A stretch of DNA of 64,000 nt from Candidatus Woesearchaeota archaeon (lineage in GTDB: Archaea > Nanobdellota > Nanobdellia > Woesearchaeales > GCA-023898365): contig CP060219.1 of NCBI GenBank assembly GCA_023898365.1, forward strand, positions 372,001-436,000, read 5' to 3'. Below the pieces are notes generated by a model, which searched no databases, was not told the origin of the DNA, and worked only from the letters and a program-made list of their open reading frames with translations. The translations under genes and the position numbers were made by a program. Below are positions 35,137-43,841 of the stretch, one piece after another; position 1 is the first letter of the stretch, and each line of letters starts with the position of its first letter.

Positions 35137-35868
35137 TTAGTCTGGAGCATAAATGATCTTTGCCTGACCTTTAATGATTTGACGATCAACAGGCAACAAA
35201 TACGCATCAACAAACGTTTTTTGTCCTAACACAACAACAGGCATAAGTGGAGATTCAGGAGGGATAGAACCTAATGCGGCGTGCAAACCCGAAGAAAGAT
35301 TGTATGAGAGACTGCGAAGAGTTCCAGTCAATTGGGGCTCATAATCAGTAGCATTTCGAAAGCCCATACGAATGGTCGCACGCAACGAATCCTCATGTAA
35401 AACAGTTTCAAGATCTGTTTCTGTCGCTTTTTTTGTTAAAAAACTTACGATGAAATCTCTTACCCTTGCTGTTCGAAGCGCAGTGTGGAACGTTTCTCGA
35501 AGTTCATCAAACATCCAATAATCAAACTGCTCTTTCCATTTTGGAGCAGCACCAAGAAGAATCGATCGTCGTTCAAAAACTTGAGTGAAAGAAGTATGCC
35601 AAAATTGTTCATATCGAGAAGGAAAAAAATCAGTAGAAAGTTTGCCTGTTGCAAGAAAATCTGCGATTGCTGTTGCTTGGGAATCCCCTAACGTTTGATC
35701 TGCAAGCATATTCGCAATTGGTGAAGAAAGGGCCTCTTCATACGCACGAGAAAGAGATCGTTCAAGTTCTGGAGAGCTAAATACTTCTTCAGAAACGGGA
35801 CGAAGAAAGGATATGAGGGCATCTATAACAAACGATTCGGTGCTTTGAGTTTCTTCTTGAGGTTCCAT
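35137..35868 (-). CDS. Unrecognised soluble protein
   Basis: About 243 aa from the ATG at 35868. No membrane helix or signal peptide in this form. The first ~190 residues look mainly helical (for example SRYEQFWHTSFTQVFERR near 105); the end has short strands (MPVVVLGQKTFVDAYLLP). No Cys pairs or catalytic motifs stand out. In-frame sequence continues upstream to 35949 but is Pro/Phe-rich and would cross the promoter-like TTTATATC element near 35930. It lies between the DsbA and NMD3 genes, all on the minus strand. Function unknown. Confidence 0.65.
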   Translation of the reverse strand: MEPQEETQSTESFVIDALISFLRPVSEEVFSSPELERSLSRAYEEALSSPIANMLADQTLGDSQATAIADFLATGKLSTDFFPSRYEQFWHTSFTQVFERRSILLGAAPKWKEQFDYWMFDELRETFHTALRTARVRDFIVSFLTKKATETDLETVLHEDSLRATIRMGFRNATDYEPQLTGTLRSLSYNLSSGLHAALGSIPPESPLMPVVVLGQKTFVDAYLLPVDRQIIKGQAKIIYAPD

Positions 35869-35949
35869 ATGACTGCTTACCCGGAGCGGAAAAAAAGTAG
35901 GAGGTGGCGAAGGGACAAATAGAAAGATATAAACCTTTGCATTACGCAA

Positions 35950-35983
35950 GCAAAAGAAAAGAGAAAAAAGAAATTAAAAAAAA
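35950..35983 (-). terminator. T-rich terminator after the tandem DsbA gene
   Basis: After the stop codon the minus strand has a run of nine T and then further runs of 3-6 T over about 30 nt, a typical archaeal terminator. Confidence 0.55.
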
Positions 35984-35984
35984 A

Positions 35985-37739
35985 TTAGTTCGCCAGTTCT
36001 GCTTCAATGATTTGCTGAAACGTTTCAAAAGGTAACGCACCCGGAACAAACATATCATTGATGAAAAATCCAGGGGTTCCTGTCACGCCAACTGCTGCAG
36101 CATCAGCTGCATCTCCAGCAACTTCCGCAGCGTGCTCTTGCGAATCAAGGCAGGCATTAAACGTGTCCACCTCAAGACCGAGATCTGCAGCATACGACTT
36201 CAAATCAGCAACGGTAAGAGCCGTTTGATGAGCAAAGAGCGCGTCATGATACTCCCAGAACATTCCTTGATCATCTGCACATTCAGAAGCAAGAGCTGCG
36301 TTTTGGGCGTGCTCATGGAAACTCAAAGGCAAATCTCTAAAGACTAATTTCACTTTACCCGTGTCAATATAGGTAGATTTTAGGGCGTCAAATGTCTCTT
36401 GTCTGAATTTTCCACAGTAAGGGCATTCATAATCACTAAACTCGATGATAGTCACTGGAGCGTTTGCGTCACCAAGCACAGGGTCATCATCAGCTGTTGC
36501 AGGATCCAGATATTTACCAAGACCGGTTACTTGCGGATTAAGCAAATAATAATCTCCAACAGCAATTACTGCTTGTGCTAGCTGATCATAATTGTTCGTT
36601 TCAGTCACCCGTGATTCGAACAAATATGCTGGCAAGACTTTCAAATCCAATTCTTCAATAAGTGCCTGTCCTTCTGTTGATTGATAATCAACTTCTCGCA
36701 CAACAAGTGTTGGAAAGAGCTGTTCCTTTGAAACTTGCACTATACGTGCAGGATCGCAAAGAGCACACGAAGCATCGTTGACAATGACCAGCTCTAAATT
36801 CGCTGGTTCTTCTTTTTGAACAGGAGCAGAACCTTCACCGCCTAAAGCTGCTTCGATTGCTTGCGCAAACTTTTCATAAGGTTGAGCGCCACTGACCACT
36901 TTGCCATTAATGACAAATCCTGGCGTACCAGAAATTCCTGCAGCTGCTGCAGCTTGAGCACTTTCAGCAACAGTTGCCGCATAGGAACCTGAATCAAGGC
37001 AAGTAGTGAACGTGTCCACCTCAAGACCAAGATCTGCAGCATACGACTTCAAATTAGGAACTGAAAGCGCAGATTGGTGTTCGTAAAGCACACGCGCGTA
37101 TTCCCAAAACTTTCCTTGCTCATGAGCACAAAGACTTGCTTCTGCTGCTTTTTGCGCATTCTCGTGGAATCCCAAAGGAAGATCACGATAGACAAATTTA
37201 ACCTTTCCCGTGTCAACATAATTTGTCTTGATCAAATCAAATGTTTCTTTGTCAAACTTGCCGCAATAAGGACATTGGAAGTCACTGAATTCGACAATAA
37301 CAACAGGAGCATCATCAGAGCCTATGCTTGGAGCATCGGCTGCGAGATTAGTCATGTATGCTGAAAGCACTTCATCAGCAATTCCGTTTCCTGAGCCAGA
37401 TCCTGTTTGTGACCAGTCAGCAGTTGAGCCAGCAGTCCATCTCCAAGAAACAACAATGATTGCGATAATCACCAGCAAGATAAGAAATGCAGGAACGGCC
37501 CATGAAGAGTTATTCTCCCGAGTTGGTTTTGGTTCCGGCAACACATGCTTTGATTCTGCAACAGACGTATGTCCTGCCGTCTTCTTTTTTGTCGAAGACT
37601 TTTTCTTTGTCGAGCGTTTTTTTGTTGCTCGCTTTGATGATGTAGCCGCACCCGTATGTTTACTTGCAGCAGGGTGTTCAGACTGATGAGAATGAGCTGC
37701 TTTTGTTTCATGAGACGCATGGTCTTTTTCTTCTGCCAT
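35985..37739 (-). CDS. Membrane-anchored tandem DsbA-type thiol oxidoreductase
   Basis: About 584 aa from the ATG at 37739, which has GGAGGTGG upstream. A His/Lys/Ser/Thr-rich cytosolic tail (1-75) and a membrane helix (about 78-98) precede three thioredoxin-fold units outside the cell: DsbA-like with CPYC near 158 and a cis-Pro loop GTPGF near 262; a smaller thioredoxin-like domain with CALC near 325 and a VLPAYLF cis-Pro loop; and a second DsbA-like with CPYC near 440 and GTPGFF. The two DsbA units are clearly a duplication (both have ETFD...YxDTGKVK). Likely forms or shuffles disulfides in the Cys-rich surface proteins of this window. Confidence 0.9.
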   Translation of the reverse strand: MAEEKDHASHETKAAHSHQSEHPAASKHTGAATSSKRATKKRSTKKKSSTKKKTAGHTSVAESKHVLPEPKPTRENNSSWAVPAFLILLVIIAIIVVSWRWTAGSTADWSQTGSGSGNGIADEVLSAYMTNLAADAPSIGSDDAPVVIVEFSDFQCPYCGKFDKETFDLIKTNYVDTGKVKFVYRDLPLGFHENAQKAAEASLCAHEQGKFWEYARVLYEHQSALSVPNLKSYAADLGLEVDTFTTCLDSGSYAATVAESAQAAAAAGISGTPGFVINGKVVSGAQPYEKFAQAIEAALGGEGSAPVQKEEPANLELVIVNDASCALCDPARIVQVSKEQLFPTLVVREVDYQSTEGQALIEELDLKVLPAYLFESRVTETNNYDQLAQAVIAVGDYYLLNPQVTGLGKYLDPATADDDPVLGDANAPVTIIEFSDYECPYCGKFRQETFDALKSTYIDTGKVKLVFRDLPLSFHEHAQNAALASECADDQGMFWEYHDALFAHQTALTVADLKSYAADLGLEVDTFNACLDSQEHAAEVAGDAADAAAVGVTGTPGFFINDMFVPGALPFETFQQIIEAELAN

Positions 37740-37835
37740 CAAACCACCTCCATGGTTATCCATACCTCAAACGAGGATGTATTAAAAATGTTATGAAAAT
37801 AAAATAATAAATGAAGAGTTGAAAGAAGCGCTTTT

Positions 37836-38078
37836 TTACTGTAAATGGAGCTCTTTTTGTAGAGCAGCTTCATCAAAACCGATAATGATCACTCCAGCAA
37901 CATCAATGACGGGAACGCCAAGTTGCCCTGATTTTTCAACCATTTCTTTTGCGCGTGCTTGGTCAGATGCAACATCAACGTCTTCAAAAGGAACGTTATG
38001 AGCTGCAAGAAATTCTTTTGCTTTATGACAAAAAGGACACGTCGGGGTGCTGTACACAATAACTTTTTTTTCTTCCAT
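37836..38078 (-). CDS. Glutaredoxin-like protein
   Basis: An 80-aa protein with CPFC at about 13-16 near the N-terminus, VPVIDV with the cis-Pro at about residue 56 and a GFDEAAL C-terminal helix. This is the standard glutaredoxin (Grx/NrdH-like) fold. It reduces disulfides in the cytosol. It follows the RPA gene by 10 bp with an AAGGTG site, so it shares its transcript. Confidence 0.93.
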   Translation of the reverse strand: MEEKKVIVYSTPTCPFCHKAKEFLAAHNVPFEDVDVASDQARAKEMVEKSGQLGVPVIDVAGVIIIGFDEAALQKELHLQ

Positions 38079-38088
38079 ACATCACACC

Positions 38089-39231
38089 TTAAAATTCGAT
38101 ATCAGAAAAATCAATTGCTGTTTCGCTTCCAGAAACATCTTTTGAAGCGGTTGCGTCAACTCTTGAAGCAGCAGGTTCTGTTTTTTCTTTAGGGACCTCA
38201 GCAGAAGCAACTTTATTTGATGCTTCAACAAATTCTTCTTGCGCTTCTTTTATCTCCTCGTCAGCTTTCACTTCACGAGAAACAGATGAGACAATGAATT
38301 CCAAATGACCAAAAAGCGAATTCATCTGGGCTCGACCAGAAATTTTTATCATTTCACCAAGCAAGGATTGTTTTACTTCGGAGAATGCTGCTAAATCATC
38401 TTTGAATGCGAGTATTGCTTCGTCTGTTAAGCCGAGCAAGTCTTTTGCTTGCTCGCGCCAACAAACAAGACGAATGGTGTCGCTTCCGTCGTCAAAATAC
38501 AAATTGAGCACAAAGTTATACTTTGGCTCGACAACCCCATGCGTTGAACACGCCAACCCTGCATCGGTTGGACGCATTCTTGCATTGCACTGCGGACATA
38601 CTTCAAAAAATCTTGGGCTGAACACCTCAAACACGTAGCCCAAAAGCTCAATATTGACATCCTGATCCTGCAGATCACTTATTTTCTTTCGCGTAAATTC
38701 TCCTTCTTCTTTTGGAGCTTGCGAGGTGAACGAAGACGGATCAAGGTCTGGTGGATTAAGAATGAATGAAGTCATCGTGTTAATGTGCACTTCGAGTCGA
38801 CCACTGTTATCACGAACAAACGCGCCTTTTACGCGCACCACATCTCCTTCTTTTGCCCGATCTAGTTTTTCTATTTGCTCGTTCCAAAAAACAAGTCGGA
38901 TGAGACCTGAATTATCACCAACAAGACAGCTGCCAACCTTTCCTGTGCTTTTTTCTGTTGAGAACTCACGCACCTCATATTTGCGAATAATTTTTCCTGC
39001 AAATTCCACATTGCGAAGACCCGCTACTAATTCTTTAATCGTTACCGAACCGGAAATGTCAACTAACTTAACACCGAGCTCGTTTGCGACAATGTGCGCA
39101 GCACCTTCCTGAGAAATAAGCCCTGAAAGCGAATCGAGTTTCTTTTTAATGAGTTTGTCAATCTCATCAGCAGACAGACCTTTTTGTGCTGTAATTTTTT
39201 CCTTGATCGTCTCTAATGGCATGGACAACAT
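38089..39231 (-). CDS. Single-strand DNA-binding protein, RPA-like with zinc finger
   Basis: A 380-aa protein. An N-terminal helical region (1-60) precedes an OB-fold (about 65-170, with VRVKGAFVRDNSGRLEVHI) and a second OB-fold (about 195-310) that contains a zinc-finger C-x-x-C...C-x-x-H (CPQCNARM...CSTHG). The C-terminal acidic tail is flexible (about 330-380). This is archaeal RPA, which coats single-stranded DNA in replication and repair. GGGG lies upstream of the ATG; a second ATG three codons later is possible. Confidence 0.85.
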   Translation of the reverse strand: MLSMPLETIKEKITAQKGLSADEIDKLIKKKLDSLSGLISQEGAAHIVANELGVKLVDISGSVTIKELVAGLRNVEFAGKIIRKYEVREFSTEKSTGKVGSCLVGDNSGLIRLVFWNEQIEKLDRAKEGDVVRVKGAFVRDNSGRLEVHINTMTSFILNPPDLDPSSFTSQAPKEEGEFTRKKISDLQDQDVNIELLGYVFEVFSPRFFEVCPQCNARMRPTDAGLACSTHGVVEPKYNFVLNLYFDDGSDTIRLVCWREQAKDLLGLTDEAILAFKDDLAAFSEVKQSLLGEMIKISGRAQMNSLFGHLEFIVSSVSREVKADEEIKEAQEEFVEASNKVASAEVPKEKTEPAASRVDATASKDVSGSETAIDFSDIEF

Positions 39232-39266
39232 AAGTTAAACCCCCGATAACTGGAAGACAAAAACCT

Positions 39267-39276
39267 GTTTATAAAG
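39267..39276 (-). promoter_or_regulatory. TATA box of the RPA-glutaredoxin operon
   Basis: Minus-strand TTTATAAAC, about 36-45 bp upstream of the ATG, giving a leader of about 14 nt. Confidence 0.6.
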
Positions 39277-39309
39277 ATTGTTAACTTAAACAAGATAGGT
39301 TTCAATAAT

Positions 39310-39849
39310 TTATGGACAAGTTAAGGTCCTCGGACCATCAACTTCGCATAAAATCTTATTATTTTCTATACTGAAAGAATTTATAGTGAGGTCATCAACA
39401 CGCGCTTTACAACAAATAGAGATTGCTGCAGACTTGGCAAGTTGGTCGTAGAGCACCTGAGCTTGCGTTAAGTTCTCTTTGAAATAATTTCGAAGATCAA
39501 CCTCTTTAAGAACTTGGTCATCCAAAGCATCTGACAGCGTCTCGACTTCCTCTCGAAGATCGTTTAGCTCGGTCTGCATATTAGCTTCACTTGCCTGACA
39601 TCTACTTAAATCAGTGTCAAGTCGCGAAGAAACAGAAGAGAGTTCGCCATTGGAAGAATTACAAAACTGTAAATCAGCATGCGCCTTTGCAAGCAGTTCT
39701 TGCATTGCAGCAATATCATCAGCGCTCAAATCTTGTTTCTGCAGTTCACGATACGTCGCATAGCCAGTCATTGACGGGCGAAGCAAGAACACAAGAAGAA
39801 GTACAGCAAATATGCCAACAAGAACTTTTCCCGCGTACGTTAACTCCAT
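39310..39849 (-). CDS. Membrane-anchored coiled-coil protein with TGYA motif
   Basis: About 179 aa from the ATG at 39849. One membrane helix (about 9-26) is followed directly by RPSMTGYATY, then a long coiled coil with heptad leucines (about 45-130) and a C-terminal part with two pairs of Cys (ICC near the coil end, C...C at the end). The post-helix motif is nearly the same as in the giant protein (NPSITGFAV). The coil is outside the cell if the topology is N-in. Function unknown. The GAGGGG site supports this start over an ATG four codons upstream. Confidence 0.7.
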   Translation of the reverse strand: MELTYAGKVLVGIFAVLLLVFLLRPSMTGYATYRELQKQDLSADDIAAMQELLAKAHADLQFCNSSNGELSSVSSRLDTDLSRCQASEANMQTELNDLREEVETLSDALDDQVLKEVDLRNYFKENLTQAQVLYDQLAKSAAISICCKARVDDLTINSFSIENNKILCEVDGPRTLTCP

Positions 39850-39901
39850 ATGACCCCTCATAACGTAAGTAGTATTTGAATATTTCGTTTAAGAAAGAGT
39901 T

Positions 39902-42880
39902 CTAGGGAAGAATGACATAATCTGCACGAGAAGTTGCGGGCTTTCCTGTTTTCCAAGAAATACCTTCAAGTTCGACACCAACGACACCCGTCGTTTTTTC
40001 AAGAATCACATAAAACGCTTCTCCGTTCGTATAGAGCGTGTACGGGATAAGAGGTTCGCCGAACAGCGTGCAAGAAGTAATTGAACAACCGAGTGCATCA
40101 ATACGTGGTTCGACAACCGCATTTGCAAGCCAAAGTGAAGCAATCGGGGCTAATGCTGACGGAAATGTAGATGTATAATATAGGTTAGCAAGTGACGCAT
40201 AGGTCGAAGGAAGAGTAAACGAGCAGACAGCATAATTGCCTAAGACGGTGCAAGATAAATCAGTAACTCCTTGATGAGTGGCGGCAGGGGTGAAGTCAAG
40301 AGCAAAAGGAATCAAAAGAGCATCTTCTTTTGAGAAATGAGAAAGAACAAGATCGCCCCCTTCGAAGACATAAACAGGTTCGAGATGAGGAAGATGAGCA
40401 TACGATAAAAAATAGAGTTTCTTTTGCGAAGAGAGATCGGCAAGGGTTGTTGGCGAGGTAGGTCCTTGCGTTCCTGTTAGAATATCGTGAGCTGAAAACA
40501 CAACAGACACCGCAGAACCTTGTTTTTCTACAACAAAATGCAAATAATGTTCTCCCTCGGCACGGGGGAATGAAAATGGTCCTTTGGTAAAAGAAGTCAG
40601 AGACGTGCCAAGCAGACCACTTTTTTCATAAACAAAATCAATACTTGAAAAGGGAGAAGAAGAAATAAATGAATGTAAAGGGACTAACGGCGTGTCAAGC
40701 ACGTGAAGAAAATCGTGTTCAGGATCTTGATAGGTGAGAAACACATAGGGTTCTTGACCGCCAAAATCATCTATATGAAATTCTAATGCGTTAAGAGGAA
40801 GCGTTGACTGATAATACCGATAAAATTCGCAAACAGGCTCTGTCGAATCAATGCACGCACGAATACGTACCAGTACTTGATAGAACAAATCTTTTGGTGA
40901 AGAAACAAAATACTGTTGTGTTGTCCCTGAAAGTTCTGTTTCAAAATCCATTCTTTCCGAAATGTCAGTTGTAAGCGAAACATCCGAATCGGCAAAAAGG
41001 ATTTTTTTATCATTCACACATAAATTAAAGTTGGGAGCGGTAACGTCACAACTTAACGCACTTTCGACAAAATCGTGCAAGTCATTTAATCCTCGTACAT
41101 CAAGAGGGAGTTGCCAAGAAACCTCGCTTTGAGAGGAAAATGAACCAAACTGAAAATTGTTGGTTGAAGACTGAGGTTGCAAAAAGAACAATTTGGCATA
41201 CGCAGCAGTGTAGGTGTGAAACACTCCTTCAAAAGAAGCAAGCTGTTGTTGCTTAGCACACGCAGGAAGATTTGGAAAGAGAGAAACAAGAAGAGCGGAA
41301 GCTGCATTGGATACAGAAATTTGTTTTTGCGTACAAGCAGCATCAACAGGAAGAGAAAGAGGATAACTCTGCTGACGAAGCTGGTCGTAAAGAAGAGTGA
41401 CCGAATCAAGAACCTCTGAAACTGAGGAAGACGTTCCTAAATAATCATGTTCTAAAAGAGCAATAATAAGTGCTGGATTGAATTGGTTTTGTTTTAATAA
41501 TTTAAATTCATCATCACCTAAAGAAACTATATTTGGAGTGATGCGAGGAGTATAATGGCCTGAACGAAAAATAAGAGCAACACCATTTTGCTCAACAAGA
41601 GGATCAGTATAATCAGGTTTTGCAAAAACATCTCTTTCTTCTAATATGAAGAGTTCGCTTGAAAAATCTAAGCGAAGAGAAGGATTGCCAACTTCAACTA
41701 AGCCCTTTTCATATGGTAAAAGAATGGTTGTTGGGTTTACCAAGTCCTTGTCTTGTTGCAGCGTATAACAACCAGAAGTTGGTTGTCTGCACGTTCCGAT
41801 AAGTGTTGAAGGAGAAATTGAAGATAGTTTAGTCAAATACATTTCAATTTCAAGATTTTGAAAACCCTCGGCTACTTTTGCAAAGGGAAGACCACTTCCG
41901 ACAATATCTCCTTGTTTTGTTGTGTGTAACGTAACTGGTTGATAGAGCACGGTAAGTTTGCTTTGATCATCATATAGTGCGGCAGTCATTGTTTGAGCAT
42001 CATAAGCAATTAGCTGACCATCATGAACAGAATGAATGGGCAGATCAGGATTAAGAAGAGAGATGGTGATTCCTCGATGAACCGACCGCCACAAATGAGG
42101 AAAAAGATTGCTATCGTAACCAGACCTGCCAGGATAATTAAAAGGAACAATCGATAACCCTTCAGGGGTGAACGCGATGTTGTCAAGAGGAACAGGCAAT
42201 GCGAGCGCAGTATCATCAAATACGGGGCGAAAAGAAGGTGAAGTAGTCAATTCGGATGCTTTGTCATACAAAGGAACTAAGGATAATTTTGAAAAATCTG
42301 TAAGAAGAGGTTTTGATATTTCCCAAGAAAATGTTGCGTCATTATCGGCGACAAAAAGGTTGGTCACGTGATAAGCAGATTGGGTGCTTGAAGAGAATTC
42401 TTCTTTTTGAGAAACAGTTTGGGCTAAAGACAACAAAGAACCAAGAGAAGGGTTGGAGCCTGGCAACGTGGCAAACCCGTAGTCGGCAACGTGTTGTCTG
42501 ATGGCTTGTTCCAGTGCCGTTCGAAAATCAGGGATGCAGTTTTTCGTCTTTGTGGCAATCACCGGAACAACATATGCGCCGCAAGGAGAAGGCGACATAA
42601 TCAAAGGACTGTCGGCGGAAGTAGTCGATGAAGCTAATGCATACAATGCATCATCAACACCAACATAGGTTGCGGTGATCGCCCTGTGCAGCAAGAAAGC
42701 ATGATCAAAATAGGCGTTGTAGAGTTCACGACTTTCATATCCAATATAATGCGTATTCCCTTGTATTTTTGGCTTCGAAAAACCTGACGTGACAACTGAA
42801 AGTGCAAAAATGAATGATATGAGAAATAGTGCAAAGAACATTACCATGAAAACAGTTCCTCCTTGTTTGCCAAATCTCAT
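39902..42880 (-). CDS. Large pilin-like-start exterior protein with degenerate M23-like region
   Basis: A 992-aa protein. The N-terminus MRFGKQGGTVF and a membrane helix (about 9-30) put the rest outside. Near residues 262-345 a stretch (HRGITISL...HSVHDGQLIAY...GDIVGSGL...LEIEMYL) follows the pattern of M23 (LytM) endopeptidases. Histidines expected in the H-x-H site are absent, so a non-catalytic fold is likely. The remaining ~640 residues have beta-rich features with few Cys. It ends the operon 44776-39902, whose four genes overlap by ATGA. No named full-length family was recognised. Confidence 0.65.
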   Translation of the reverse strand: MRFGKQGGTVFMVMFFALFLISFIFALSVVTSGFSKPKIQGNTHYIGYESRELYNAYFDHAFLLHRAITATYVGVDDALYALASSTTSADSPLIMSPSPCGAYVVPVIATKTKNCIPDFRTALEQAIRQHVADYGFATLPGSNPSLGSLLSLAQTVSQKEEFSSSTQSAYHVTNLFVADNDATFSWEISKPLLTDFSKLSLVPLYDKASELTTSPSFRPVFDDTALALPVPLDNIAFTPEGLSIVPFNYPGRSGYDSNLFPHLWRSVHRGITISLLNPDLPIHSVHDGQLIAYDAQTMTAALYDDQSKLTVLYQPVTLHTTKQGDIVGSGLPFAKVAEGFQNLEIEMYLTKLSSISPSTLIGTCRQPTSGCYTLQQDKDLVNPTTILLPYEKGLVEVGNPSLRLDFSSELFILEERDVFAKPDYTDPLVEQNGVALIFRSGHYTPRITPNIVSLGDDEFKLLKQNQFNPALIIALLEHDYLGTSSSVSEVLDSVTLLYDQLRQQSYPLSLPVDAACTQKQISVSNAASALLVSLFPNLPACAKQQQLASFEGVFHTYTAAYAKLFFLQPQSSTNNFQFGSFSSQSEVSWQLPLDVRGLNDLHDFVESALSCDVTAPNFNLCVNDKKILFADSDVSLTTDISERMDFETELSGTTQQYFVSSPKDLFYQVLVRIRACIDSTEPVCEFYRYYQSTLPLNALEFHIDDFGGQEPYVFLTYQDPEHDFLHVLDTPLVPLHSFISSSPFSSIDFVYEKSGLLGTSLTSFTKGPFSFPRAEGEHYLHFVVEKQGSAVSVVFSAHDILTGTQGPTSPTTLADLSSQKKLYFLSYAHLPHLEPVYVFEGGDLVLSHFSKEDALLIPFALDFTPAATHQGVTDLSCTVLGNYAVCSFTLPSTYASLANLYYTSTFPSALAPIASLWLANAVVEPRIDALGCSITSCTLFGEPLIPYTLYTNGEAFYVILEKTTGVVGVELEGISWKTGKPATSRADYVILP

Positions 42881-43353
42881 GAGCGTTTCACCTCAAATTC
42901 AATGCTCAAATGAGTTGGTTGCGTGGCAAGCAACGGATTTTGTGTTAGAACAAAAACATGAGAAAAGAGCAACTCGGAATGCTGCTCAAGAGGAATAGTG
43001 TGATGTTCTGTGAAGGTAAGATGCTTATATGAAACAAGAGAATCATACGGTGCTATGGAAAGACGCAGAGATTGTTCGAATGCTTTCTTTAGTTCTTTTT
43101 GTTTTGAAGAAGAAAGATAATTCCACTGCATGAACCACCGTTCGTAAGGAGCGTCTTCGAAAAGAGCGTTAGGGGCTTGAAGAAATTGCATGCGTACATC
43201 AAGAAGAGTGAATTCGGTTGCCGCATCCTGAGAATTTCCCGGTAAATATTTGTAAAAAATGCCAAAGAACAATAGCACGGTGGTGATAACTAAGAACATA
43301 AGCAAGTACACCCAAAAATCAACAAGAGGAATGGTAATGCCTTTTTTGTTCAT
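42877..43353 (-). CDS. Pilin-like membrane-anchored protein
   Basis: A 158-aa protein starting MNKKGITIPLVDF and one long hydrophobic helix (about 10-30). This resembles a type IV pilin-like signal with positively charged KKG before the helix. The rest is a small exterior domain with aromatic-rich segments and no Cys. ATGA overlaps on both sides show translation in one operon with its neighbours. No specific family recognised. Confidence 0.65.
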   Translation of the reverse strand: MNKKGITIPLVDFWVYLLMFLVITTVLLFFGIFYKYLPGNSQDAATEFTLLDVRMQFLQAPNALFEDAPYERWFMQWNYLSSSKQKELKKAFEQSLRLSIAPYDSLVSYKHLTFTEHHTIPLEQHSELLFSHVFVLTQNPLLATQPTHLSIEFEVKRS

Positions 43354-43841
43354 TTTAATTCCCCCCGAAACGCGAGTGTGGCGTTCAATTGACCGTAGGA
43401 GAGAACGCCGTTCGAAATAGTCTTGACCGGAATCGTCTTATAATACAACACATGATCCTTATCAAAACGACTATATGGCAACACTTGTTCGTATAAATTT
43501 CTATTCAAATAAAAAGAAAATGCTGCGTCAGGAATAATCAGTGAGTAATATGCTGAGCGCGTCGTGTCAAGCTTTTGATGAGCAATCGCAGTCCCATCAA
43601 CAAATTTTTCTGGTGCGATAACACCAGGGACAACGAGCGAAGGGTCTCCAAACGCATATCCATTAGCACTAAAATATAAGCGGTAGAAGGTTGATTGAAC
43701 AATTGCTTCTTCACGTGTCAACACCTGCTCTTGCACAATAAAAGAAATATATGATAAAGAAAACAATGCGTAGGCGACAAAGAGGAAACGAAAAAACCAG
43801 AGCATATAATAACTCACATCAAATGAAGCGCGACGATTCAT
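43350..43841 (-). CDS. Pilin-like membrane-anchored protein
   Basis: A 163-aa protein: MNRRASFDVSYYM then a hydrophobic helix (about 12-32), followed by a Tyr-rich exterior domain (FYRLYFSANGYAFGD). Basic RRA before the helix fits the signal class seen in the neighbours. ATGA overlaps on both sides. Function unknown; structural pilus-like subunit suspected from the company. Confidence 0.65.
   Translation of the reverse strand: MNRRASFDVSYYMLWFFRFLFVAYALFSLSYISFIVQEQVLTREEAIVQSTFYRLYFSANGYAFGDPSLVVPGVIAPEKFVDGTAIAHQKLDTTRSAYYSLIIPDAAFSFYLNRNLYEQVLPYSRFDKDHVLYYKTIPVKTISNGVLSYGQLNATLAFRGELK

Noticed and set aside
35034..35213. A longer N-terminus for the NMD3 homologue
   Set aside because: The extra 60 residues overlap the neighbouring gene, show no conserved motif and cross the promoter-like element.
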